64,000 bases of DNA from Edaphochlamys debaryana (Eukaryota; Chlorophyta; Chlorophyceae; Chlamydomonadales). The position numbers and the translations under genes were made by a program. The stretch spans positions 62,001 through 126,000 of the forward strand of contig JAEHOE010000066.1 in the NCBI GenBank assembly GCA_016858145.1, read 5' to 3'. Under the pieces are notes generated by a model. The model saw only the letters and a list, made by a program, of their open reading frames with translations. It made no database searches and was not told where the DNA came from. This document shows positions 46,137 to 58,300 of the stretch, in pieces. The stretch's first letter is position 1; each line of letters opens with the position of its first letter.

Positions 46137-47775
46137 CGGCCACTGTAGCATCCTCGCAGGGCCCAGTGAGGCCTCGGAACACGCGGACTGCCCTCACACG
46201 GCTGCAGAGACAGCCAAAAGCCCGATCCATCCATCCGCACCCGCGACGTTGGCGGGAATCCTCACGCAACGGGGTCCTGAGCGCACTCACGCTGCTTCAC
46301 AAATGGTCTAGAAGCGCTAGGTGGCATCGTATCCACTCCGCGTGACAGCCGACGTACCTCCATCCGGCGGCCCCATCCATCCATCCGTCGCGGAGGACCG
46401 GGCATCGACGTGCATTGCGGGCCGACGAGTTACTCAGCGGAAGCTACAGCTGCTTACGCCTTGAGGATCACGTGCGGCGGCCCACGTCCGCCCATGGACA
46501 TCGCGCCGATCGTGCCTAGCGGTTCCGCGCGACCCCCGAGCGGCTCCCCACACGACCGCGTTGGACGCAACGAGGTCGCAAGCTCCTCGCCTGGCAGCCG
46601 CCTCTCTCCCCTGGGGAAGTCCCCGCCTTAGCCTGGGCCCTGCGAGGCCCTTGGGCGCCCTCGGCGGGCCAGGAAGGGCCCCGACCCTTCCGGTCCTCGC
46701 CGGAAGCTTCTTGAAGCCGCTGGAGCTCTGGCGCCTGCCTGGGCAAAGAGTACATCGATAAGCGATGGAGGTGAGTGTCAGGACTCGCAGCGGAGGCGTG
46801 TTGGGTATCTGGCACCACAAGCGGGTCTGGGCCGGGTCAGGCGTTGACAGGCCCAGGCTCACGCTGGGCCTCCGGCCTGGCCCCTTGCGCAATGCCTGGG
46901 CCGCCGTTGCCGCCTTGGCAGCCTCAAATGCACGAGAGCGCAGTATGGCCATGCTGGAGCCTCTAGGCCTTTAGGTGCTTGGCATCCCACAGTCAGAGGC
47001 ATGCCCTCGAGGGGCTTGTGGCCCAGCCGGCCCAGGCCCAGCCCGTCCTGACCTTTCCTGCCGCACATCGGACCCAGCGCCCCCAGGCCCCGATCACCTC
47101 ACCGGTGGTAACCCTTGTCATCAAGTTGGACACGTGTGGGGTGGATATCCCGGAAAAGGGCTGAGCTGATCAACCCCATACTGTGACGGGGGCTGCGAGC
47201 CTCCCGCCCATCGTCCTGGCTGTTTGTGGAATTGTATGGAAGCATCCCAGCGGCGCGGCGGACTCGGAAGGGGAGGCCAGCGCTGCCTCCTGGGACGCCT
47301 GGGTTGTGGGATGCTGACGGCTGGGGTCCAGGGGGCCCGGGACAGTGCTAGAGCGGTGGGAAGGGGCAACCCTCACAGAGGAGGGTCAAGTAATTGGCCC
47401 GAGGGTCAGGGGGGGAGCAGCAGCAATAGCTTGACTTGGCACTTCGTTTGAACCGGTGTGGAAGATCGTGTCGCGGGCCGAATGTGTCGAGGCGGACAGG
47501 GTCGTACGCTTGGGGCCGTCTTGGAAGAGGGCCCCATCGAGGCGTGCTTGCCTGGGCCTATACTGCGGCGGGAGGGCGCTCCCGCCTACAGGAGTGCGCT
47601 TGGCTGGCCTGGGACGCTGCTGGCGGCCCTGCGTCCAACACTCCATCCGGTGTTTCTCAGCACCGCGCAAGTCACGGATTGATGGGGGCCGGGGTTAACA
47701 GGACATCACTGCCGGGACACTTGGAGGCGCTGCATGTGGACAGTCCCCTCTCTCTCCCAGACCTCACCATCCCAG
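46137..47775. other. Intergenic region upstream of HSP70A; no gene recognised
   Basis: Several unrelated short frames are open, as expected of GC-rich DNA, but none shows family resemblance or plausible splicing. The left part probably carries further HSP70A promoter sequence. I see nothing else that I can name. Confidence 0.45.
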
Positions 47776-47863
47776 GTGTCCAACAGCTCGGACATGGCCA
47801 GCGCCTTCCACCTGGCTCGCCAGTACGAGGCGCATCCCGGAGGCCGTGCGGTACTACACCATG
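47776..47863 (+). pseudogene. Broken stray copy of IFT140 exon 25
   Basis: Matches IFT140 exon 25 (60412-60507), including the base-perfect stretch that encodes [19 protein letters not shown]. It lacks 8 bases (CGGCGGGG), which shifts the frame, and has one silent A-to-C change. The AG before it and GT after it are retained, but the surrounding intron sequence is not clearly shared. No other IFT140 exon accompanies it. It is about 12.6 kb from the source exon and in the same orientation. Confidence 0.9.
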
Positions 47864-49413
47864 GTGGGGAGGGGGGGGAGCGGGTCGAACTTAGGGCCGA
47901 ACAGGCAGGACAGTGGCCCGCACTGTGTAGGGTTGGGCACGAAGCGGCGGATAGTCCTTTGCAGGTGATTGTGAGGGGGCCACTTGGGTCCACTAGGCTC
48001 CACCCAAGTTGCGCCTTCCCTGCTCCCTGTTCACGCACTGCCGGCAGGTAGGCTGCCGGGCTCACGAGGAGGCCGCGTGGATGCTCAGCAGTGGCCTTCG
48101 GATGCATGCAAACACCATGGGGGAAGGGTTGGGGGGGCATCAAGCCGCACGCCGTTGTGGGGAGGCCTCGGCCCATTGAGGCCCCGCGGGGTTGCACGCC
48201 TTGAAGCAGCCTGCAGAAGCTTCGGATGCGCCCGGAAGGGTGAGGAAGCATTTGGACGGCTCCGCAGCGTCGGGTCCGCAGGCAGGGGTTGTGGGCATGG
48301 CTTCGTCCTTGGGTGCCCGTGTGGTGAGGCGCACACGGCTGGGGGCCTGAGGACCGGTGCCGGCAGGGGGAGGGACAATGCGGGTAAGATGGCGCTGCGG
48401 CCTGAGGGGCCGCGGCCAGGGGGCGGCGGGAGTCCCAGCACCAGGCAGGGCCTACCCGAAGAGTGAGGAGGCGCCGGCACAGACAAGTAGCGTTGGCAGC
48501 GCAGGCTGTGGGCGTACCGGAAGGTGAGGTACAGCCCCATTGGGTGCCTGGGTGGTATGGAACTACTGGCTGGAAGCAGGAGGGCCAGGACCGACATGGT
48601 ATGGCAGGTCGTAGCACTCGAGAGTTAAGGAGCATGCGGGGTGGGGTTATAGAGTATGGGTGCCCACGTCTGCCAGGGGATGGCACAGCGAAGGCAACTG
48701 CGGCCTGCTGGCCCTGCTGGCCCTGCTGGCCGGGGTGCCCTGGGAGCCCGGGATAGCCGGATCTGCCTCGTCGGATCTGTATGCGGTTCCTGCTGTAACC
48801 ATCGCATCCTACCGGTAGGCAGTCCTGAGCCGATGTCGCTGGCTTGGCTGGGCTGCAGGGTTTCGGGGCCCGGTGGCGGGGGGCCCTGGCTACAGCATCG
48901 AGGGATCTGAACGCTGCAGTGATCTGAGCACCGGAACCCTTGCCGGAGGCGGGGCTTAAGCGCACGTAGCGTGTCGTCGACACATGGCAGGGTTCGGAAC
49001 TCCATGTGCTCTGCCCCCCCAAACCCGGCTCTGCCCCAACCTGCAAGAAGGTCTGCATGGCCTAGCCTAGTGATCCCTGACGACCCTGAGACGATGTCGC
49101 TGGCCTGGCATGCGCTCGAAGATCGTGGCGAGTTACAGTTATGGGGAGGGGGGGCCGGGGGAGGGCGGGCATGCACCGCGCCGTGCCGGCACAAGGGCTC
49201 GGAGTAGCGCGGGCGGGGATGGACAGAACAACGTAATGAGGAGCTTCTCATCTTCAAGGCGCCCTGCAAGGGCACAGGCGGGGTGAGGGCAAGGGCGGGG
49301 GGCAAAAGGGAGGGCAGGAGAGTCACAGGGGGAGGGGCCCCCGATGGGCATGCATGCACCGTGCCGTGTCGGCCCCTAAAAGGCTGGGCCCCTAAAGGCC
49401 TGCTTTCCGATAC
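47864..49413. other. Intergenic region with short repeats; no gene recognised
   Basis: A 450-codon minus-strand frame crosses this stretch but has no recognisable family, overlaps the exon copy in antisense and is most simply a GC-driven chance frame. The region holds a CTGCTGGCC triplication at about 48705-48732, a 24-mer at 48787-48810 shared with an intron at 40037, and two related stretches containing CGATGTCGCTGGC at about 48832 and 49092. It looks like old mobile or repeat debris. Confidence 0.45.
48787..48810. repeat. Dispersed 24-base repeat, copy 2
   Basis: Identical over 24 bases to 40037-40060, and one further mismatch extends the match to the left (GCGR before it). Confidence 0.8.
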
Positions 49414-51472
49414 ATGCGACGTTATATTTCACACGCAATGAGAGTCGATCGCTCAGGGGCCACTGATGCTTCCGCGGCATGGCTTCCAGATGTGGTGGCC
49501 CGAATCGCTGCGTTTCTGCCTCCCAACGACATCGTAGGCTTGTGCCTGGTGGATAAGGCTACCGCGGACCAGCTCCGACCGCTTGCCACGGTCCGCCTGT
49601 CCCAGCCGGCCTCGCCATGGCTGTACCGCTTTCGCTGGGCTAATGTCGGAAGTGGACGATCCCTTAGGGAACGCCTGGGGTCGGGGGAAGTTGACTCTCT
49701 CCCCCTTATGCGGGGCCGGCAGCTCGTCTGCCCGCTGGCCGCAACCCTGTAATGCGTCATTCCTAATGTCGGCAGCTGTCGCAGCCTCAACCTCAAGCAG
49801 CGTCGACTACTTCAGAGTCTCACAGCGCTTTCCGGTGACCTACAAAACATCGCCGTGGCCCAGAAAGCTGCGGGCTGCACGCTGACGGAGGCCGTGCTCG
49901 AAAGCGCGGCGGCAGCAGACCAGCTGCCGGCCTGCCGCTGGCTGCTGGAGCGGCTCCCCGCGCGGACGCCCCCGCTCTGGCGACGTATTCTGGAGGTGGC
50001 AGCGGGCGGCGGGGCCCGTGCTGTGTGCGATTGGTGCCTCGCATCCGACACCGACGTCTCCATCGATGCCATCTGCGCGGCTCTGCGGGGGGGCCACACC
50101 AACCTGGCGGACCGCCTGATGTGCCTCAAGCTCGGCGACGACCAGCAACAATCACTGTGGCCGTGGAGGGAGGAGCTGCTTGAGGGCGCCGCGGCCGGCT
50201 GCGATCTGGCTCTGCTTCAGCGCCTCTCGGCCCGCTTCGGCGGGGTGCAGGCGCTGAGCACGTGGGGCAAGTGCACGGCTATGCACGCGGCCGTCAGCAG
50301 TTGGACTCCGGACTGGCAGGTGCGTCGGACTGGCTGTTGGGATGCGGCCCGCTTTGTGCTGAGGCTCGCGTAACCAAGTGTCCAACCAAGGCTGGCACGC
50401 TAACCACATCCCGTCGCCCCGTCCCGTGCATTCAGGCCAGGGCCGAGTGGCTGCTATCCCAGGGCGTGGGCATCAACTCCAACTCCGGCCCCAAACTTGT
50501 CAGGGCGTTAGGGCCTCTCGCGCCGCCGCGCCTGTCATGGCTGCGGGCCCAGGGCTGTCCCCCGATCAGGCAGTGCATAGGCGCGGCGGTCATCAACGGC
50601 AGCGCCCCCACGCTCTCCTGGCTCCTGTCTGAGGGCGTCGCTGGCAGCCCATCGAGCTCAGCTTGCGAAGACGCCGCGGCCGCGGGGAAGTTGGAGGTCT
50701 TGCGGGTCCTGCATGCGGCGGGGCGTTTCCCCCAGGCGGGCCCCTACTTCGGGCAATGCGCCGCACGCTCTGGCTCCGTGGAGCTGGTGGCTTGGGCGCA
50801 CGAGACGGGGCGGCTGGGAGCGCTGGGTCCTGGGCTAATGCGCGAGGCGGCGCTGTCGGGGAGCGCGGCAATGGTCCGCTGGCTGCGGGGCCGCGGCTGC
50901 GGCTGTGACGAGCGGGCCTGGAGCCAGGCGGCGCTGGCGGGGAGCGAGGAGGCGCTCGAGACCTTGGCTGAGGGGGGCTGCCCACAGCCGGTGAGGGCGC
51001 TTGGACTCGGCGGTTCTGGGGAGGACGGATAGTGGGGCGAGAGCTAGCACAAATGCGTCGCCCACGTTGTTATCTCGCTGAGCTCTCCTGCGCGTGTCGC
51101 TCAGCATTTGCCCTCGTCCTGCTTGGTTTCTCGCAGGTGGACGGCCTGCCGTTCTCGGCCGCGGCTTACCAGGGCGACCTCCACACCCTACAGGCGCTGC
51201 GCCGACTGGGCCTGCCGCTCGGAGGCACCGACATGTTCCTCGCCGCCCTGCGCCGGGCGAACGGCAGCGGCGCGCCCCTGGCCGCCCTGCAATGGCTGCT
51301 GGAGGCGGGGGCGGAGGTGGACTGGGAGCGGGCGCGGGAGCCGGCGGGGGGGCGCACGGACGCCGCGGCGGAGGAGGTGCGGGTGTGGGTGGAGGAGCAG
51401 TGGCGCGTGTGGCAGGCCCGCGCGGCGGCTGCAGGGGTCGACGGCGGTGGAGGGACACAGGCTGGTGGCTAG
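49414..51472 (+). CDS. F-box-like protein with ankyrin-type repeats
   Basis: Specific function unknown; the family is large in volvocine algae. Four exons give 566 residues: 49414-49679, 49776-50319, 50436-50990, 51137-51472. Residues about 17-55 (WLPDVVARIAAFLPPNDIVG onward) resemble an F-box-like N-terminus. The rest is degenerate ankyrin-like helical repeats, for example AALRGGHTNLADRLMCL, AAAAGKLEVLRVLHAAG, ARSGSVELVAWAHETGRLG, AALSGSAAMVRWLRGRGCG and AAYQGDLHTLQALRRLGLP. Exons 2-4 join cleanly (phase 0 at 50319/50436 and 50990/51137). The exon 1 donor is the weakest point: only the GT at 49680 gives the phase required by exon 2, and it yields a short non-family stretch SGRSLRERLG. If that splice is wrong, the gene could be frame-shifted. 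A second ATG at 49438 is an alternative start. Confidence 0.75.
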
Positions 51473-52332
51473 GGTATTGGCCGTGAAGACGAGCTGCAGT
51501 GCTGGCGGACTGATGTTGGCGTATGGATGCCGAGGGGTCGGGTGCGCTAATCTCACGGCAGGGGCAGCAGAGCTGGATGCCCACATGCATGCGAGTTGCC
51601 ACATAGACAGGGGCCTTGTTGTATAACACAGTGTGGTACAAGAGGCAGATAGGGCGATAGGTACCGCCTCGTCCTGGGCATCAATCGATGGGTGCCGCAT
51701 GGAACCTGTGCGGTGCCTGAGGCCGCCCGTTCCCGTGCTTTCCGTGATAATTGTGACGTTTTCCTAGACGTGGCGCCTGTGCTTTCGTCCAAGAGCTGTC
51801 TCCTGTCTGGGGCAGCAGCGCAGCAGGGCGCAGCACCCGAGGCGCGGAACGCGGGGGCAGCACGCACCGCGACAGCGGCAAGCTGGGAACTCCTGGAAGA
51901 TTGGGGGCGCAAGCAAGGTGGTTTTCAGCAGTTCACACCGCACGTCGAAGGTGCAAGGTAATGCTTTATGGTGCAAAGGAGCAGCGTGGTGGTGTGTTCA
52001 CCGCGGCCTTACCCGGCACGCGTGGGCCAGACGCGCGGAGCCATCCGCGGGCATTTGCCTGGTGCGACCGCACCTTACCCCTCATCCGCCCCCTACCCCA
52101 AATTGCCTCCCCTTGGTGGCCTGGTTCTCTTATAACAGCCGCGGGGCTTGCGGCGCAGTGCCCCGCAGCGCGCCGGAAAGTGCCGCGGTCGTACCCTCTA
52201 AGGCGGACCCTGCACAGACCCCGTTTAGGCAGTCTAAACGTGCAGCTGCGTTCTCGACGTGTTTGTGTATCTAAATAGGCAAGGCTTCGCATGACGACCT
52301 AGCGGGAAGGCAAACGCGAAGCCGCGGTCAGA
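51473..52332. other. Spacer before IFT140
   Basis: About 860 bases holding the 3' UTR of the ankyrin-type gene and the IFT140 promoter/5' UTR. I found no TGTAA close to the stop and no clear TATA box, and no further gene. Confidence 0.4.
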
Positions 52333-55300
52333 ATGGAGATATATTACACCACAAAGATTTCCGGGAGAGCTGGGGTCATCGCAGCATGGTCCCAGGTGCG
52401 AAGAAGCAGAGGTCGTGGGTCCCGACCGGCTGGCGACATTCGCGCTGACCAGCATGTTCCGGTCCCTAGGCTCCCGGGTACCCTTCCTTCCTGGCGGTGG
52501 GCCTCAGCCCCAACGCGGTGGGCATCTATAATGAAGAGGTGCGTTCAGGGCTTGGCAGGGGATCGACTCCTCGTGCAGCTTGTGCATCTCTTTTCGTCGC
52601 GCAGGGCCGCCCGCTGGACCCCAACAACGAGGCGACGCTAAAGAACGTGCGCGGCACGGATTGCGCGAAGCTGGCATGGCACCCTCTACTGCCTCTGCTG
52701 GCAATTGGCTGGAAGGACGGTGAGGCGAACGCGGCCCCCACCCGGTCGACCCGGGCAGCGGAGGCCCCGGCGGTCCCTAGCCCCCGCTGGTGTTGCTATC
52801 CCCCACGGATTAGGAGCGCCGGGGAGCGGAGGGACCCGTGGGCGGTGCCTCCTTGGCCGGGTCGGTGGGGCAGGGAAGGGGTGATGGCGGTGCTGTCCGC
52901 TAACACGGCCGTGCCTGGGCTGGGTGCTATGCGCTGCCCACAGGCGCCATATCCTTCTGGAACGCGGAGGAGCGCAAGCTGGAGGAGGACAGCAAAATCC
53001 ACCGGAATACCATCAGCAGCATGACCTGGACCGCCAGCGGCGACCGCCTCATAACGGGCGACGAGAACGGCCGCGTAAGACCCTGCCGTGCCGCCCCCTC
53101 TGCCCATTCCATCATGCACTTGTGCCCCAAACCCTGTGTGCATCTGGCCCCTCTGATCATCATCACACCTTGCTACCTTGGATCCAGATCTCCATGTGGA
53201 AGACGGACCGGCTGATGCGGCCCATCCACGTGGTGGCGTACGACGAGCCGGGGGCGGTCATCCGGCACTCGGTCGTGGGCCTGCCGGAGGAGATGCCGGA
53301 CACCAACAGCCAGGTGCGGAACCCTCCCCTTCCCCCAATACCTCCTCCCTGAGGGGCAGTCTGGAGGGCTCCGATGGAGCGGGGGGGGGGGGCACGGAGC
53401 TCTGTCCCTGCCACACGAGGAGGCGGGGGCACAACCCTTGGGCCAGCATGTGCAGGATGGGGAAGATGGGCAGGAGCGGAGACGGCGGGCGACTGGGGCC
53501 GGTCCTGCGGGGACAGGAGGCATGCTACCCTGCCCTTGCTACCTCGAGAGCCGACTCGGGGCCCGCGGCCGCCATGGACGCTTGCGCAGGGGGCAGCGGG
53601 GCCCTGGAATGAAGGGCCGGCCATAGGGCCCAGTGGCGTGTGACCCGAGCCGCATTCCCCCATCCTTCCGCCCTTCCCCACCCCTCCCCCTGCATTCCGC
53701 CCAGGTGGTGGTGGCCTTCTACGTGGCTGACGGCCAGGAGCGGGCGGTGGTCAAGTGGTGCAACGACCAGGGGTACAGCGGCATCGTGCAGGTGGGGGCC
53801 AGGGGCGGGGCAGGAGGTGGGCGGTGGGGGTCTTGGTTGCTGCGCGGGATCGTGCCGACGCCAGGGAAGCATAGCTTGCGAAGTTGAGGGGCGGAGGGGT
53901 AGCGGAGCTGGGGGAGCGAGGCGGAACTGGGGGAAGCGGGCGCGGTCCACACGGGGCCGGGGTGGACCCAGCCGGGGTGCAGAGGGCAGGGTAGGGATGG
54001 GAAGGGAGGCTTCCCTCCGCGGCTGCGCTTCACACCTTGCAACCCCCCCATGAACGGAAACCTCTGCAGGAGATGGGCGAGGCGGTGCACTCGCTGCTGC
54101 ACTACCCCGACCGGGACCAGCTGCTCGTCATTGGGGCCTCGTGCACGCTGTACGTGCTCGGCCGGGACGAGCAGCTGGGCACGTGGGTGACCGTGAGCAA
54201 GATGAAGTTCGCCACGGGCACGGGCGAGGCGGCCACGGGGCTACAGGTGGGCCGGAGCCGGGCTTGGCGCGTGGGAGGGGGCGGGGTATGGAGGGGCTGC
54301 AAGAGGGCAGGTGAAGGGGCTCAGGGTGTGCTGTGGCTCGGGGCCAGCGCGCAAGGGGCAGCTGGTGGGCTGGGGGTGCCGGCGAGCAAGGGCTAAAGCA
54401 GAGGCTAGGGGCTCTCAACGTTGTAGCTGACGCACTTCAGGCGGGCCCGGGTCGAAGGGCGTGTCCAAGCACAAAGCGTGCGCGAGTGAACAACAGAGGA
54501 GGGACCACGGGACCGCACAGCAAGCTCCCAGCCCCAGCCCGGGCCCCCGCCCCTGCACCCCGGAGCCTGGACCCTTGCCCCACGCCCCCACCCACGCGCC
54601 CACCCACGCCAACGCCTCCCCCTCCCCCACCCCCCACCCCCCTCCCAGGTCGCCTGGACCGGCAACCACACGCTGGCCTCCGCCTCCGAGAAGGACAACG
54701 TGGTCCGCATGTACAACTTCGACACGGAGGACAACTACGTGCTCAACCTGGAGCAGGACAGCGGCCTGGTCAGCAGGGTGGTGTGCCTGGCCTTCGACCA
54801 GAGGTGGGGCGGATGGAGGGTAGGAGGTGGATGGTGGGTGGATGGCGTGGGGGTGCCGGCCCGGGGAATGCGGATGGGCTGGAGGGAGGTCAGCGGCCAG
54901 GGCTAGGGGAGAAAGGGGAAGGGGAAGGGTGGGGCGATGCAGGGGCTTGAGCGGGTCGAGTGATTCGTTGGTTGGGCCTGTCAAGCCCGGGGCCCACCCG
55001 CACGGTCGCGTGTGTTCAACGCCTAGCTCCATAGCCTGCATTCCCCTTTCCATCCCTCCCCCCTCCCTACTGCCAGGTACTCGCTCCTGGCCGTGGGCAC
55101 CACGGACGGTCGCGTCATGATGTACAAGTATAACCCGCCCAGCGACAGCCGCGAGCCCGTGCTGGACCTGGCCAAGTGCTGGGAGATGCAGCCCGCGTTC
55201 TTCGTGAGTGGGGCCTGCGCGGGCCTGTGGGGCCCTGGGTCAGGCCCGCTCTATTCCTGTGGGCTCTCCGCCCGGGGCGGGATCTAGATTAGGAAGGATG

Positions 55301-58300
55301 TATTACTCGAGGAATAGCTCTCCGGTTAAAGAGGCCCCTTCCCTTCCATCCGTGATCTCAGGTGGGCAACCGCGCTCTGTCCATGGAGTGGGGCCCCTTC
55401 CCGCGGCTTATGGTGGTGGCGTGCAGCGACGCCATCAACGTGTGCCGCAAGACCATGCTGTCGTACAAGTACCGCGACGGGGTGGCCATCATGCAGGTGC
55501 GCGCCCGGGGGCGGTGGTGGCGGGCAGGCGCACACCCAGAATGAAAGCGTTGTAGAAGAGGGGCGCTCTTGCTGTCGGTTTCGGTGTCAGTGCGAAGTCC
55601 AGCTGGCCCGATGGCATCCATCCAGCTTACAGCTGCAGCGGCTTCCCTACACACTCCTCCACTTGAACCCCCGCAACCCTTCTCTGCAACCCCTTTCCCC
55701 CTCAGGTCGGCGTGGACCGCGTGGTGCTGGAGAACCTGGAGGTGGAGCCGCAGCGGCCACCGGGGAGGCTGCAGCTGCAGGTGCGGGGGGGCAAGGAGGC
55801 AAGGGGCGATGGGGAGGGGCATGGGCGCTGTATGGGGCTGCGGCGGGCATTGGAGCTGCGGGCGCGCCTCGACGATGGGTGATAGAGCTGGTCGCCGGGG
55901 GGAGGGGGGCGGCCCAGTCAGGGCTCAATGGTTCCCGGGCTGGCGGGGGCTAGGGGCGGGGCAGGTTGCAGCCGTGTAGCAGATGTAAGACGCCCCCACC
56001 GTTGAGCATGGTGGGACTGGGCCAGGGCCGAGAAGCACAGACGCACATCAACTGGCTCCTTGGGCCGAGGCCAATCGGGACTCATACACAGCGTGGGTCA
56101 GTTGGGTGTTTAGTTGCTGAGCCCTGATCCCCTCTTTCCTGTTGCGCCCCCCCCTCCCCCCCCTGCTGGCCCGCAGGACATGCAGCTGCTGGGCCTGGAC
56201 CTGAGCAAGGGGCTGCTGCTGGTGTGGGACGGAGAGCGCGCAGAGGTGAGCCGCCCGGGCCCACACCGCCATCCGCAGACCCGCGCCAGGCCTTCAGGCC
56301 GGCGCAGGGCAGAGCGGGCCATGTCTGAGCCAGGCCGCCCTCCCCTTCGCCAACACTCTGGCGCCGGGGCCTTCCCCGTCCTACATACCTTCGGGAGTTC
56401 TGTGGTCTCTGTCCGTTGCGGTACCTGCCCCCGCGCCTCCCGGCCCCCGCCCCTGGACCCTTGACCCCCACCCGCGCCCCACCCCCACCCTCTCCTCTGC
56501 CCGGCCCCCACCCGGCACCCCCCAGGTGTACAAGGTGACCGAGACCAACGACATCATGGCCGCCTCCCAGTTCGAGACCACCAGCCGCTGCATGGCCATC
56601 AACAACGACTCCATCTACCGGGCCGCGGACAACAAGCTGGAGGTCGTCAACATGGCGGGTGCGTGCTAGGGGCTGCTGAGGAAACACAGGCGCGGACATA
56701 AGCCCGAAAGCCGTGTACAGCCAGCCGGCGTAGCTCCTGCTCTTCACCCGCCTACCCGGCGCCCGGCTCACGTTCTGCCCCTGCTCACCCGCGCGCGGAC
56801 CTCCTGATCCGTCCGCGTGTTCCGCGTCCCCTCCCGCCCGCAGGCACGGTGAAGCAGACCATTGTGTTTGACGAGAACCACGGGTCGCCCGCGCACCTGG
56901 ATGTGGCGAAGGACTACATGGTGGCCGTCACCTCGGCCAACATCGTGCGCGTGTTCAAGGTGGCGGGCCGGGAGGCCAAGCCGCACGCGGGGCCGGGTGA
57001 GGCGGCTTGAAGGGGGGACGGGGGCGGTGGTTGCAAGGGTGCTTGGGCTTGGGCTTGGTTAGGGCCTGGCGGCTCTTCTCGCGGTTGCAGACTCGCAGAC
57101 CTACCGGCATAGGCTGTGGTTCGCGCTCAGATGAGCCCCGGCTGACCTGGTTTGCCCGGGCCCCCCTCGTGCTTCCTGTGCCGAGCAGCCCCGCTGTGCC
57201 CGCCCGAGCTCAAGGACTGGAAGGTCACTGCGACCAAGGTCAACGCCACCGGAAGCCTGGTGGGTGGGCGGTCAGCGGGGTCGCGTCCCTGTGCACCCCT
57301 CCGCCGCGGCCCTACTCCCCGCCCTGCCGTGCCGTGCCAATGCCCCCTCCCTACAACAGCGCTCCACCGGCCTTTCCTCCCTTCCCCTTTCCCGTACCCC
57401 CGCTTTCCGCAGGTCGCGGCGCTGGTTGTGGGCCCCGACCCGCTCCGCGCCGTGCAGCTGGTGGTGTGGTGCGGCGAGGCCAACACGCACCACGTGCACG
57501 ACTTCGCGCACGACTCGCGCGTGCCCGTGGGGCTGCTGTGGGACACGGTGGAGCCCAAGCTGCTGGTCGTGCAGTGCTCGGTGGGGGCGGGGGCAGGGGG
57601 TTAGGGGGGGGGAAGGGGTGAGAAAGGGGCAGGGGAGGTGTGGGGAGGGGGACGGAGGGGAACGCAATGGGGCGGAGGGGTCAGGAGGGGAGGGTTGCGA
57701 GGGCGCGTAACAGAAGGTCCAGGGGCGGCCATGGGTGGGATCGGCGGACCCGTACAAGGCCACAGCTACACAGCGGCAAGGCGTATCCACGCCATCCCTA
57801 TCCCCACTTCGCTCCTCCCCCCCGCCCCCCAGCCCTCCTTCAACGAGACCAACGTGGAGGAGCACCGCGCCGCCGACGCCGCCCACGTGGTGGACCTGGC
57901 CATATGCTTCGTGGACATCGACAAGGGCATCCTCATGCAGGCGAGCACCGGGGGGGGGGAGGGGGAGGGGTCAACAGTGCGCCAGGGCAAGGGATGGGCG
58001 GGGCCGAGGGCGAGGGCGAGGGAGCGAGCCATCCTTCCGCTTCTCTTCCTCTTATGCTTCTTCCTCTTACCTCCCCACCCTTGCCCCCGCCTCCCACCTC
58101 TCTCGTGTCCGCAGGAGTACCAGCCCATCCACCAGGGCGGCGCCACGGCCTGCATCGGCTCCGCGGCGCCCTTCCTGCTCACCAACAAGAAGTCCACGGT
58201 GCAGCCGGCGGCCGGGTCCGGCGGCTTCCAGCCCTTCACATCCAACGTCTCCAAGGTCACCATGACCAGCTTCCAGGGCATGCAGGCGAGTGCCGCCGCC

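Noticed and set aside
47706..49058. 450-codon open frame on the minus strand
   Set aside because: No recognisable domain, no splice context, and it overlaps the antisense of the IFT140 exon copy. Long chance frames are expected in such GC-rich DNA.
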